DNA of 6,462 nt from Prevotella sp. (GCA_016291915.1 JAEEZP010000012.1:1-6462); one strand, 5' to 3'; positions 1-6,441 are shown, counted from the first letter of the stretch. Notes: a model not told the origin generated them from the sequence alone. Translations and numbers: made by a program.

Positions 1-1
1 A

Positions 2-226
2 CAACTGCCTGTGGTACCTCTCACCATCAACGGTTCGTTTGATATCCTGCCACGAACAAAGAAATGGCCTTGTTGGCATCCGATGTCACTGACCATCCAT
101 GCCCCGATTTATCCGGGGGGAAGTGGACCAGAACAGATCAAACAAACGATGGAGAAGAGTTATGAAACGATTATGAACAGTCTGATTCCGGAATACCAAG
201 GGTACGTAGAGAATCCAGATCAATAA
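2..226 (+). CDS. plsC: 1-acyl-sn-glycerol-3-phosphate acyltransferase (PlsC-like), C-terminal part
   Basis: This is the 3' end of a gene that begins left of the window; the open frame runs from base 2 to a TAA stop at 224-226 and gives 74 residues. The segment LPVVPLTINGSFDILPR resembles the late conserved block of PlsC-type acyltransferases (a hydrophobic strand, then a VP pair, a short loop and LPR). The family transfers an acyl chain to lysophosphatidic acid to make phosphatidic acid at the inner membrane. The catalytic HxxxxD and the substrate-binding motif would lie upstream and cannot be checked. The tail after the block (a helix around KQTMEKSYETIMNSL) fits the family's C-terminal helix. 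The GTG at 11 is an internal valine codon, not a start. The gene converges on the metallophosphoesterase gene, with 82 bp between the stop codons. Another acyltransferase of the same superfamily is possible. Confidence 0.78.
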   Translation, partial: QLPVVPLTINGSFDILPRTKKWPCWHPMSLTIHAPIYPGGSGPEQIKQTMEKSYETIMNSLIPEYQGYVENPDQ

Positions 227-308
227 AATTGATAATGGATAATGGATAATTGATAATTAACTTCAGTTGTCCATTTTCCATTTTACATTTTCAATTTTCA
301 ATTTTCAA
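227..308. repeat. A/T-rich convergent intergenic region of inverted 7-bp repeat arrays; possible bidirectional terminator
   Basis: Four tandem 7-bp units fill 231-258 (gataatg, gataatg, gataatt, gataatt). After a short centre around cttcagttg come six 7-bp units at 270-311 (tccattt, tccattt, tacattt, tcaattt, tcaattt, tcaatta). The last unit runs into the stop codon of the minus-strand metallophosphoesterase. Read on opposite strands the two arrays share the theme WAATKGA, so the transcript could fold back with roughly one mismatch per unit (about 226-246 against 270-290). The place between two convergent stop codons suits a bidirectional terminator, but the stem is A/T-rich and imperfect. 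The repeat structure is seen directly; the terminator role is inferred. Confidence 0.6.
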
Positions 309-1475
309 TTACTTTCGGTGTAAGGTGATGACGGAGATTTCAGCAGGTACTCCGAAGCGGAAAGGAATAAAGCCACCAACACCATTGCTGACATATATCG
401 CATGGTCACCTTCCTCATAATACCCTGAATATTCATCATAGTTGAGCATCACAGGAGAGAATCCGAATAGCTTGACCTGTCCGCCATGAGTATGGCCGCT
501 TAATGTCAGTTGACTCCTTCCGTCGGGTATTATATGTCGCTTCCATGCACTCGGATCATGCTGAAGCATTACTACGAAAGCACCTTCCTTCACCCCGTTC
601 AGTGTCTTTTCTATATCACCCTTCGGTGGGAATGGAGGTAAGCCATCGTTTTCCATACCGGCAATCACCAGTGAATCTTTGCCACGATAAAGTGTTCTGT
701 GTTCGTTCATCAACAGATGCCACCCGATAGAAATCTCCTTTCGTTGCAACAGGATTTCATTCATGCGCATCGTGGCTGAGTCGCGATGCATATACATCGA
801 ATAATCATGATTGCCCAACACGGAGTAAACGCCATCTTTACATTGAAGACGACTGAGTATCGACTGTACCTCATCCAATTCTGTTGCACGGATATTTTGC
901 AGATCGCCGGTAAAGACAATCATATCACCATGCTGCGCATTGATACTGTCGATAATTCTTTCCAACACCCTGCTATTCCGGCCACTGAATGAGCCTACAT
1001 GTGCATCTGAAAAATGTACGATGCGATAACCATCGAAAGAGGCCGGCAGATCAGCACTGTAATAGTCGATATTGCTGATTCTCAGTTTCCGAAGTCCGGC
1101 GGTAGAACCGTAAACAACGACAAAAATAATGAACAAGGCCAACAGGAAACCAATCAGATTACCCCAGTTCTTCTTCGAGTTGTTCAAGCGACAAATCAGC
1201 CACCCTGAGAAAGAGAACAAAGCAAAGAGCACCTTGGGAAAGACAAGTAATCCCAGCAACAACAGATAGAGGAATAAGGAATCCACCGGATCGGGCGCAA
1301 AATCCCTTACAGTTGCCAAATAACAAGTATATACCACCATTATAATGGCAGGCACCCACCAAAGGATTCTTTTCCAAAAGGTATATCCTTTCTTCTTACG
1401 CAGATAATGAAGATCGACGTACAGATCGGGAAGAATAATGAGTAGGAGTAGGATAAAGAATATTCTTGCTATCAT
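309..1475 (-). CDS. Membrane-anchored calcineurin-like metallophosphoesterase (YkuE/YaeI-like)
   Basis: A 388-residue protein with an N-terminal membrane region and a C-terminal phosphoesterase domain. Hydrophobic segments lie near residues 2-20, 37-55, 66-90 and 104-124. The enzyme domain starts near 145 and carries the full two-metal signature in order: SDAH (D157, H159), GD (D191), GNHD (N222, H223), H306 in LQHDP, and GHTHGG (H328, H330). Family members hydrolyse phosphomonoesters or diesters with Mn, Fe or Zn. The closest architecture is the YkuE/YaeI type of membrane-linked phosphoesterase; the substrate cannot be read from the sequence. A role in lipid or envelope phosphate removal is plausible but inferred. 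The ATG start at 1475 lies 12 nt after the dihydroorotase stop with no clear Shine-Dalgarno, so it is probably the last gene of a three-gene transcript. Confidence 0.9.
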   Translation of the reverse strand: MIARIFFILLLLIILPDLYVDLHYLRKKKGYTFWKRILWWVPAIIMVVYTCYLATVRDFAPDPVDSLFLYLLLLGLLVFPKVLFALFSFSGWLICRLNNSKKNWGNLIGFLLALFIIFVVVYGSTAGLRKLRISNIDYYSADLPASFDGYRIVHFSDAHVGSFSGRNSRVLERIIDSINAQHGDMIVFTGDLQNIRATELDEVQSILSRLQCKDGVYSVLGNHDYSMYMHRDSATMRMNEILLQRKEISIGWHLLMNEHRTLYRGKDSLVIAGMENDGLPPFPPKGDIEKTLNGVKEGAFVVMLQHDPSAWKRHIIPDGRSQLTLSGHTHGGQVKLFGFSPVMLNYDEYSGYYEEGDHAIYVSNGVGGFIPFRFGVPAEISVITLHRK

Positions 1476-1487
1476 AATGACGGTGAT

Positions 1488-2807
1488 TTATCGAAAAGAC
1501 AAAGCCTCCCCACGACAGGTATTATCAAAGATACCCTGATGATAGAGGTGGTGACCGTTGCAGAAAGTGTGCATCACCTTCCACTGGAAGGTATGCACTT
1601 CTAACGGGCTCCATCCGCACTTACTCTGTATGTTATCGGCTGTCACCGTCCATGGCTGATGAGGAGCAACAATGACAATATCTGCTTTATAACCTTTTCG
1701 CAGATAGCCACGCTTATGAATCCCGAAGAGAGACGCCGGCTGGTGACACATCAGTTGTACCAAACGCTCCATTGTCATCACTCCCTCATCAACAAGTTGC
1801 AGCATACTGACAAGGGAGAACTGTATCATCGGCATCCCTGAGACAGCACGTGCGGCCCCACCTTCTTTCTCAGACAACAGATGAGGGGCATGATCCGTTC
1901 CTATGGTGGTGATCCTTCCGTCGGTCAGTGCCCTACGCAGTGCATCCCTGTCATGAATACTTTTTACGGCAGGATTGCATTTGATACGTGTGCCTAACGA
2001 CTGGTAATCATCGGATGAGAACAGCAGATGAGCCACCACCACTTCCGCTGTGATATGATCCGTGTTACCAAACAATGCCAATTCCTTAGCCGTTGAGACG
2101 TGTGCCACATGCAAACGTGTGTGGTATGTTTCTGCCAACTCCACAGCAAGGGCAGTAGAGCGGTAACAAGCTTCCTCGTCACGTATAAGCGGATGTGTCC
2201 ATACGGGAGGATCATCACCATAACGTTCCTTCATCACACGCATATTCTCATTGATCCTTGCGGTATCTTCGCAGTGCACCATCACAGGCAGCGGTGCGTC
2301 ACGGAATATCTTTCGAAGCGATTCCTGACGGTCAACCAACATATTACCTGTGCTACTTCCCATGAACAGTTTGATGCCCGGCACACGATGAGCATCTAAC
2401 AACGGGAACAGATGGGCATTATCATTGGTAGCGCCAAAGAAAAAACCATAGTTGACAGAACTGCATCCTGCAGCTTTGGAGTATTTCTCCTCGAGGGCCT
2501 CGAGGGTTGTAGTCTGCGGAATGGTATTGGGCATATCGAGATACGAAGTGACACCTCCGAAGGCTGCTGCCCTACTCTCACTTTCGATATCTGCCTTATG
2601 GGTAAGACCGGGATCACGGAAATGCACATGGTCATCGATGACTCCCGGCAGTACAAAACAACCAGAGGCGTCTACAACTTCATCGTAGTCGCCTCTGTAT
2701 ACCTTATTTTCTTGAATGTCTGCTATCTGATCATTCTCGATCAACAGGAAACCCTTGAATATCCTGTTTTCGTTGACGATCGTCGCATTATTAATGAATG
2801 TTCTCAA
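1488..2807 (-). CDS. pyrC: Dihydroorotase
   Basis: A 439-residue amidohydrolase of the cyclic-amidase group, matching dihydroorotase, which interconverts N-carbamoyl-aspartate and dihydroorotate in cytosolic pyrimidine synthesis. Visible motifs are HVHFRDPG (metal ligands H60 and H62, substrate arginine R64), the DMPNT loop (91-95), K146 in GIKLFMG at the usual place of a carboxylated bridging lysine, H178 in VHCED, H236 in LHVAHVST, and the catalytic D305 in GTDHAPH. The length suits the long Bacteroidetes form. The first codon appears to be TTG (2805-2807): no in-frame ATG is found close upstream, and the residues right after it already fit the family's N-terminal strand (TFINNATIVNENRI). 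AAGGA directly abuts the TTG, and the lipoprotein stop is 5 nt upstream, so translational coupling is likely. Allantoinase or dihydropyrimidinase are relatives, but the HFRDPG and DMPN blocks favour dihydroorotase. Confidence 0.93.
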   Translation of the reverse strand: MRTFINNATIVNENRIFKGFLLIENDQIADIQENKVYRGDYDEVVDASGCFVLPGVIDDHVHFRDPGLTHKADIESESRAAAFGGVTSYLDMPNTIPQTTTLEALEEKYSKAAGCSSVNYGFFFGATNDNAHLFPLLDAHRVPGIKLFMGSSTGNMLVDRQESLRKIFRDAPLPVMVHCEDTARINENMRVMKERYGDDPPVWTHPLIRDEEACYRSTALAVELAETYHTRLHVAHVSTAKELALFGNTDHITAEVVVAHLLFSSDDYQSLGTRIKCNPAVKSIHDRDALRRALTDGRITTIGTDHAPHLLSEKEGGAARAVSGMPMIQFSLVSMLQLVDEGVMTMERLVQLMCHQPASLFGIHKRGYLRKGYKADIVIVAPHQPWTVTADNIQSKCGWSPLEVHTFQWKVMHTFCNGHHLYHQGIFDNTCRGEALSFR

Positions 2808-2812
2808 TCCTT

Positions 2813-3619
2813 TTATTGTTTTATAGAGTCTACTGGCTCTGCCATCTGTCTGGGTGTAGGCACTTGCGGCAGCGGAGTTGTCGTGGGTGCCGGCGTCTGA
2901 TATGGCTCTGCTGTTCCATTACGTATAGCTTCATTCTGACGGGCCTTCTCGTAATAGTCTTTCACATAGGCATTGTTCTTAAATTTCGGTGTGGCCTTGC
3001 TCATGATATCCTCGATCCAAGGAGTAAGTTCAGGGAATCTATTACTGGCAGTCATGATAAAGAAGACACCCGGTCCTAACACATTATCGAAATTATCTAC
3101 GATAAAAGAGGTCACCAGCTTATCCTCTGCCTGAGCAATCTCATTAGCCTCCTGCATCAGTTTGCTGTTTGTTTCGTACTCGTCTTCTCCATTCATGATA
3201 GCCTGACTCTGTTTGTGCGACAACTCATTATACTGGTTGGTGAGCTTGTTATAGTCGTCCAGGAACTGTGACAGTTTATCATTCAGCGGGGTACCTGACA
3301 CTTTCTGCTGTGTATTGTCTATCTTGATGGTGATATCTCCGCCCTCGATTATCACGGGCAACAGACTCTCATCATCCATGAAAAGAGTAGCTAACTTTGC
3401 ACTGTCTGTAGTACCTGCGAAATGGAACTGACCGTGAACCACATCACAAGAGTCGATATTCTTGAGGTCGTTATTGCTGTATACTTTCAGATAAAGCATA
3501 CGCCCGTCGAGCATAGAGACGTTTGAAGATCCCTGTATATTATAACTATTCATACAGGAAGTCAACAACAGCGCCACCAAGAATATTAATGATAATTTCT
3601 TCATACTTGTTCGAAACAT
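2813..3619 (-). CDS. DUF4369-like lipoprotein without a thioredoxin domain
   Basis: A 268-residue predicted lipoprotein. Residues 6-21 form a signal peptide ending in a lipobox (LLTSC), with C22 as the lipidated cysteine. Residues of about 26-115 look like the beta-rich DUF4369 domain (DGRMLYLKVY, DSCDVVHGQFHFAG, LLPVIIEGGDITIKID, VSGTPLND). In Bacteroidetes this domain usually sits at the N-terminus of TlpA/AhpC-type thiol-disulfide proteins. A helical, charged stretch follows (115-175), then a Pro/Thr-rich tail (240-268). There is no CxxC and no thioredoxin fold, so redox activity is not expected. The start may be ATG 3619 or the in-frame ATG 3604 (Met6); the latter gives a more typical MKKLS signal peptide. 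Neither has a good Shine-Dalgarno. It is probably the first gene of the transcript with pyrC. The domain call is from memory of the family and the function is unknown. Confidence 0.82.
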   Translation of the reverse strand: MFRTSMKKLSLIFLVALLLTSCMNSYNIQGSSNVSMLDGRMLYLKVYSNNDLKNIDSCDVVHGQFHFAGTTDSAKLATLFMDDESLLPVIIEGGDITIKIDNTQQKVSGTPLNDKLSQFLDDYNKLTNQYNELSHKQSQAIMNGEDEYETNSKLMQEANEIAQAEDKLVTSFIVDNFDNVLGPGVFFIMTASNRFPELTPWIEDIMSKATPKFKNNAYVKDYYEKARQNEAIRNGTAEPYQTPAPTTTPLPQVPTPRQMAEPVDSIKQ

Positions 3620-3654
3620 TTACTGCAAGGGATAACGAAACACGAAATCCATCG

Positions 3655-3662
3655 CAAATGTA
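3655..3662 (-). promoter_or_regulatory. Putative -7 box upstream of the lipoprotein-pyrC-phosphoesterase cluster
   Basis: On the minus strand this reads TACATTTG, an exact match to the Bacteroidetes -7 consensus TAnnTTTG. It lies 36 nt upstream of ATG 3619 and 51 nt upstream of ATG 3604, inside the 102-bp gap between two minus-strand genes. No clear -33 TTG is seen at the expected spacing. The same gap holds no convincing G/C-rich terminator for the upstream gene pair, so read-through from that pair is also possible. Confidence 0.45.
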
Positions 3663-3721
3663 CAATGTATTATTGAAGAATGGAAAATTTTTTATGCTAT
3701 TTAAAACAATTCTACCAACTT

Positions 3722-4156
3722 TTATAATTTTTTTGCCTCTTTTTCAAGTTCATTGGATATTCTTATCACACAATACATCTGAAGAATGGCTCCAATCAAC
3801 AATAGAAGAATCCATTTATTCACGATAAACATGAGATAGGAATTCAGTCCGTGTCGCAAATATTTTACGAAAGTAGGTAACAGGAAATTAAAGCTGTTTT
3901 CAACCATAAGGAGACCGGCGAGGATAAAGAGCGCATCACTGATCATCAGTTGCCGATATAAACGACGGATGGCGATGTTGGTACCTTCGTAAGTCTGCTG
4001 ACACTGCATGGCTGTATAAAGGCAAGCACCTATTAAGAAAATAATTGAAAAAGGTACGTGCACACTATCTATGGCAATATAGACAATAGCACCCACCACC
4101 ATCATGAAAGCCCCTGCCATAAGGAGCAACCGCTGTAAAGGGGTCAGTTTTTTCAT
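3722..4156 (-). CDS. Uncharacterised four-helix membrane protein
   Basis: A 144-residue hydrophobic protein that I do not recognise by function. Likely membrane helices lie near residues 11-30, 34-50, 72-92 and 107-131. Between helices 2 and 3 is a polar stretch (QTYEGTNIAIRRLYRQ, 54-69) rich in arginine. The C-terminus is charged (ELEKEAKKL). The protein resembles conserved small membrane proteins of Bacteroidales that lack an assigned role. The ATG start at 4156 lies 14 nt after the stop of the FtsB/DivIC-like gene, so the two are almost surely co-transcribed. That suggests, but does not show, a role linked to the envelope or division. The compact polar loop and short length do not suggest a transporter or enzyme. 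Confidence 0.8.
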   Translation of the reverse strand: MKKLTPLQRLLLMAGAFMMVVGAIVYIAIDSVHVPFSIIFLIGACLYTAMQCQQTYEGTNIAIRRLYRQLMISDALFILAGLLMVENSFNFLLPTFVKYLRHGLNSYLMFIVNKWILLLLIGAILQMYCVIRISNELEKEAKKL

Positions 4157-4170
4157 TCTTTTCTATCGTG

Positions 4171-4476
4171 TCATTCTATATCCTCACTCAGCACAAAGAT
4201 ATCCTCATCATCAGCTTTCATAAAATACCGCTCACGAGCAATCTTCGTTATTGCCTTCGGATTACGCTTGAGTTCTTTCAACTGAGCCTCATCACGCTCA
4301 TACTGCTCTTTGAAATCAACTATCTGCGCTTTTAAATCACGTATCTGCATCTGGTATTTAACACGCTGGTAGAAACTGTTTTCATCCAACACCGCCACAA
4401 TAAGTACTCCAATGATAATCACTATCCAGTACTTATTGTTTCCCAAGAATGTCCATATAAAATTCAGTTTCTTCAT
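4171..4476 (-). CDS. FtsB/DivIC-family septum formation initiator
   Basis: A 101-residue bitopic membrane protein with the FtsB/DivIC layout: a short cytoplasmic N-terminus, one membrane helix (about 17-30), a charged coiled coil (about 35-70, with RDLKAQIVDFKEQYERDEAQL), and the conserved end block NPKAITKIARERYFMKADDEDIFVL (72-96), which matches the family pattern 'iARE.y.M...E.i.'. Family members bridge FtsL and FtsQ/DivIB in the divisome and help activate septal wall synthesis. The ATG at 4476 is preceded by GAAGG, 5 nt away, a good Shine-Dalgarno. A promoter-like TATCTTTG lies about 25 nt upstream, giving a short leader. The gene is divergent from dnaX. Whether it corresponds to FtsB or DivIC by name cannot be settled here, so no symbol is given. 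Confidence 0.85.
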   Translation of the reverse strand: MKKLNFIWTFLGNNKYWIVIIIGVLIVAVLDENSFYQRVKYQMQIRDLKAQIVDFKEQYERDEAQLKELKRNPKAITKIARERYFMKADDEDIFVLSEDIE

Positions 4477-4501
4477 CTATACCTTCATATGAATACGTTT
4501 G

Positions 4502-4509
4502 CAAAGATA
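4502..4509 (-). promoter_or_regulatory. Putative -7 box for the septum-protein operon
   Basis: The minus strand reads TATCTTTG, matching TAnnTTTG exactly, 25 nt upstream of ATG 4476. No clear -33 TTG is present at about 19-20 bp. The box sits in one arm of a perfect 19-bp inverted repeat whose other arm holds the dnaX box. Confidence 0.6.
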
Positions 4510-4584
4510 GATAAAAAATCTGAGTAAACGAATAGAATAATCATTTATTTTACGTCGATTATTACAACTATCGTTTTTTTTATC

Positions 4585-4592
4585 TATCTTTG
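4585..4592 (+). promoter_or_regulatory. Putative -7 box for dnaX
   Basis: TATCTTTG matches the Bacteroidetes TAnnTTTG consensus exactly and is followed by GCA. Transcription would begin around 4599, leaving a leader of roughly 58 nt before ATG 4657. A tract of eight T residues (4574-4581) lies just upstream. No strong -33 TTG is seen. Confidence 0.6.
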
Positions 4593-4656
4593 CAGATGAT
4601 TTAATGGACTAAGAGATATTTTGTCGATTACAGATTTATTGTAAAACATCATTATT

Positions 4657-6441
4657 ATGGAATATATCGTATCAGCCCGGAAATACCGTCCGATGACTTT
4701 CGATACCGTGGTAGGACAGACAGCACTGACCACCACGCTGAAGAATGCTGTCAAGAGCGGAAAGCTGGCACATGCTTATCTGTTCTGCGGTCCGAGAGGA
4801 GTTGGTAAGACCACCTGTGCACGTATCTTTGCAAAAGCCATCAACTGTGAGCATCCTTCAAGCAATGGAGAGGCTTGTAATAACTGTGAAAGTTGTCAGG
4901 CATTCAACGAGCAGCGGTCGTACAACATATTCGAATTAGACGCAGCCAGTAACAACTCAGTGGAGAACATCAAGACACTGATGGAGCAGACACGCATACC
5001 GCCGCAGATAGGTAAATACAAAGTGTTTATCATCGATGAGGTGCACATGCTCTCCACGCAAGCCTTCAATGCTTTCCTCAAGACCCTTGAGGAACCGCCT
5101 GCACACGTGATCTTCATACTTGCCACTACCGAGAAGCACAAGATTCTGCCTACGATCATCAGCCGTTGCCAGATTTACGATTTCGAGCGAATGACCGTGC
5201 CCAACATCATCAGTCATTTGAAAGAGGTTGCGGAGAAAGAACATATCACCTATGAGGAAGAGGCGCTGAACATTATCGCGGAGAAAGCCGACGGTGGTAT
5301 GCGTGACGCCTTGTCAATCTTTGACCAGGCCGTATCTTTCTGTCAGGGTGACATCACCTACAAGAAGGTGATAGAGGACCTGAATGTTCTTGACAGTGAG
5401 AACTATTTCAGCATCATCGACCTGTCATTGCAGAATAAAGTCAGTGAGGTAATGGTGCTGCTCAACGACATTATTACCAAAGGATTCGACGGTGGTCATC
5501 TGATCAGTGGACTGGCGAAGCATGTACGTAATGTGATGATGGCAAAAGACCCACAGACGTTACCATTGTTAGAAACCAGTCAACAACAGAGGGAACGATA
5601 TAAAGAACAAGCACAGCGATGCCCGAATAAATTCTTATATCAAGCACTGAAAGTGATGAACGACTGTGACATTAATTATCGTCAGAGTAGTAACAAACGT
5701 TTGCTGGTAGAACTGACACTCATCGAGATAGCACAGATTACGCAGGAAGAGGATAGTGCAAGCGCGGGGCGTCGCCCCAGAAGATTAAAATCCCTGTTTC
5801 GGAAATTTATCGCCCAAGTCCAGAATAAGGCAGTTGTTCAGGGTGCTGCCGGACAAAGGGTTTCAGCCACTGACAGTTATACGACAAGTAACGGTCAGAC
5901 AGAGACGATGTCTAATACTGCAAAAGAGACCGTATCTTCCACCACTTCTTCTGAAACAGCCGTCGCTAAGCCTCAACATCGTGTGAAGCTGAAGAGCATC
6001 GGACATACGTTTGAGAATATGCGTCAAGAAGAGAAACCGGTATACCAGCAAGAAGAGGATATTGAGGTAAAACAACAAGAAGACTTTACAGAAGAACAGT
6101 TAATCATGCAGTGGACAGCCATGTGTAACCGCATGCCTCAAAAGATGGCGGGCCTTTCCTCGCGCATGCGGAACATTTTACCAACCATCACCAACTATCC
6201 CACTGTTGAAGTGAAGGTTGACAATGAGATCTTACTGAAAGAGATCAGCACCATTAAAAACAGGATACGAAGCACATTGGTGCAGAACCTAAAGAATAAA
6301 GACATCGTCCTTAATATCCGATTGGCAGAAGGTAGTGAAATAAAGAAGGCTCTCACAAAAAAAGAGTTGTTTGAAGAGATGCTTTCCTCCAATCATGGCA
6401 TAGAAAAGCTCCAGTCGGAATTAGGACTGGAGCTCATGTAG
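4657..6441 (+). CDS. dnaX: DNA polymerase III subunit tau (gamma/tau)
   Basis: A complete 594-residue DnaX, the ATPase of the replication clamp loader. Domain I has Walker A GPRGVGKT (45-52), a zinc-binding set of four cysteines (C64, C74, C77, C80), Walker B IIDEVH (125-130), sensor 1 in LATTE (155-159), the SRC arginine-finger motif (169-171), and sensor 2 in GGMRDALS (213-220). The helical oligomerisation domain runs to about 360. A low-complexity linker rich in Ser, Thr and Gln follows (about 365-470), then a C-terminal tau-type domain (about 475-594) that in the family contacts polymerase alpha and the helicase. The start MEYIVSARKYRP is the standard family N-terminus; its A/T-rich leader has no Shine-Dalgarno. 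The gene has its own promoter-like box and is divergent from the septum gene. Whether a shorter gamma form is made is unknown; candidate sites are listed in the findings. Confidence 0.97.
   Translation: MEYIVSARKYRPMTFDTVVGQTALTTTLKNAVKSGKLAHAYLFCGPRGVGKTTCARIFAKAINCEHPSSNGEACNNCESCQAFNEQRSYNIFELDAASNNSVENIKTLMEQTRIPPQIGKYKVFIIDEVHMLSTQAFNAFLKTLEEPPAHVIFILATTEKHKILPTIISRCQIYDFERMTVPNIISHLKEVAEKEHITYEEEALNIIAEKADGGMRDALSIFDQAVSFCQGDITYKKVIEDLNVLDSENYFSIIDLSLQNKVSEVMVLLNDIITKGFDGGHLISGLAKHVRNVMMAKDPQTLPLLETSQQQRERYKEQAQRCPNKFLYQALKVMNDCDINYRQSSNKRLLVELTLIEIAQITQEEDSASAGRRPRRLKSLFRKFIAQVQNKAVVQGAAGQRVSATDSYTTSNGQTETMSNTAKETVSSTTSSETAVAKPQHRVKLKSIGHTFENMRQEEKPVYQQEEDIEVKQQEDFTEEQLIMQWTAMCNRMPQKMAGLSSRMRNILPTITNYPTVEVKVDNEILLKEISTIKNRIRSTLVQNLKNKDIVLNIRLAEGSEIKKALTKKELFEEMLSSNHGIEKLQSELGLELM
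6407..6434 (+). terminator. Perfect 10-bp stem-loop at the 3' end of dnaX; possible terminator
   Basis: agctccagtc (6407-6416) and gactggagct (6425-6434) are perfect reverse complements around an 8-nt loop. They lie in the last codons of dnaX, ending 4 nt before the TAG stop at 6439. The sequence after it (catgtagtctttatataat) is only mildly T-rich, so it is not a textbook intrinsic terminator. It could still end transcription or protect the 3' end of the mRNA. The stem is seen directly; the role is inferred. Confidence 0.4.

Larger units (their letters stand above)
4500..4594. repeat. Perfect 19-bp inverted repeat spanning the divergent promoters
   Basis: The left arm (4500-4518, tgcaaagatagataaaaaa) is the exact reverse complement of the right arm (4576-4594, ttttttatctatctttgca), with a 57-bp spacer. 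Each arm contains a TATCTTTG -7-like box pointing outward. A smaller 7-bp inverted repeat is nested in the spacer (4536-4542 aataatc and 4557-4563 gattatt), with a centre within about 3 bp of the outer one. The identity extends well past the 8-bp promoter consensus. It may mark a duplicated promoter core or a symmetric regulator site; neither is proven. Confidence 0.85.

Noticed and set aside
2487..2506. Overlapping cctcgagg palindromes inside pyrC
   Set aside because: They encode the EALEE stretch of dihydroorotase and show no flanking repeat or regulatory context; a codon-usage coincidence is the simplest explanation.
2412..2900. A 162-codon open frame on the plus strand opposite pyrC
   Set aside because: It lies antisense to the well-supported dihydroorotase and lipoprotein genes, and its translation shows no recognisable domain. 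It is a shadow of the coding strand.
3620..3721. Possible intrinsic terminator or small RNA in the gap between the two minus-strand operons
   Set aside because: I found no stable G/C-rich stem with a T tract; only A/T-rich sequence and one -7-like box are visible.
4477..4488. Three-codon mini-ORF (ATG AAG GTA TAG) abutting the septum gene start
   Set aside because: It is in frame with the gene and ends right at its ATG, but the same bases form a good Shine-Dalgarno (GAAGG), which explains them better than a regulatory leader peptide.
4957..5244. A 95-codon open frame on the minus strand inside dnaX
   Set aside because: It overlaps the most conserved ATPase region of dnaX, so its openness is explained by codon bias on the other strand.
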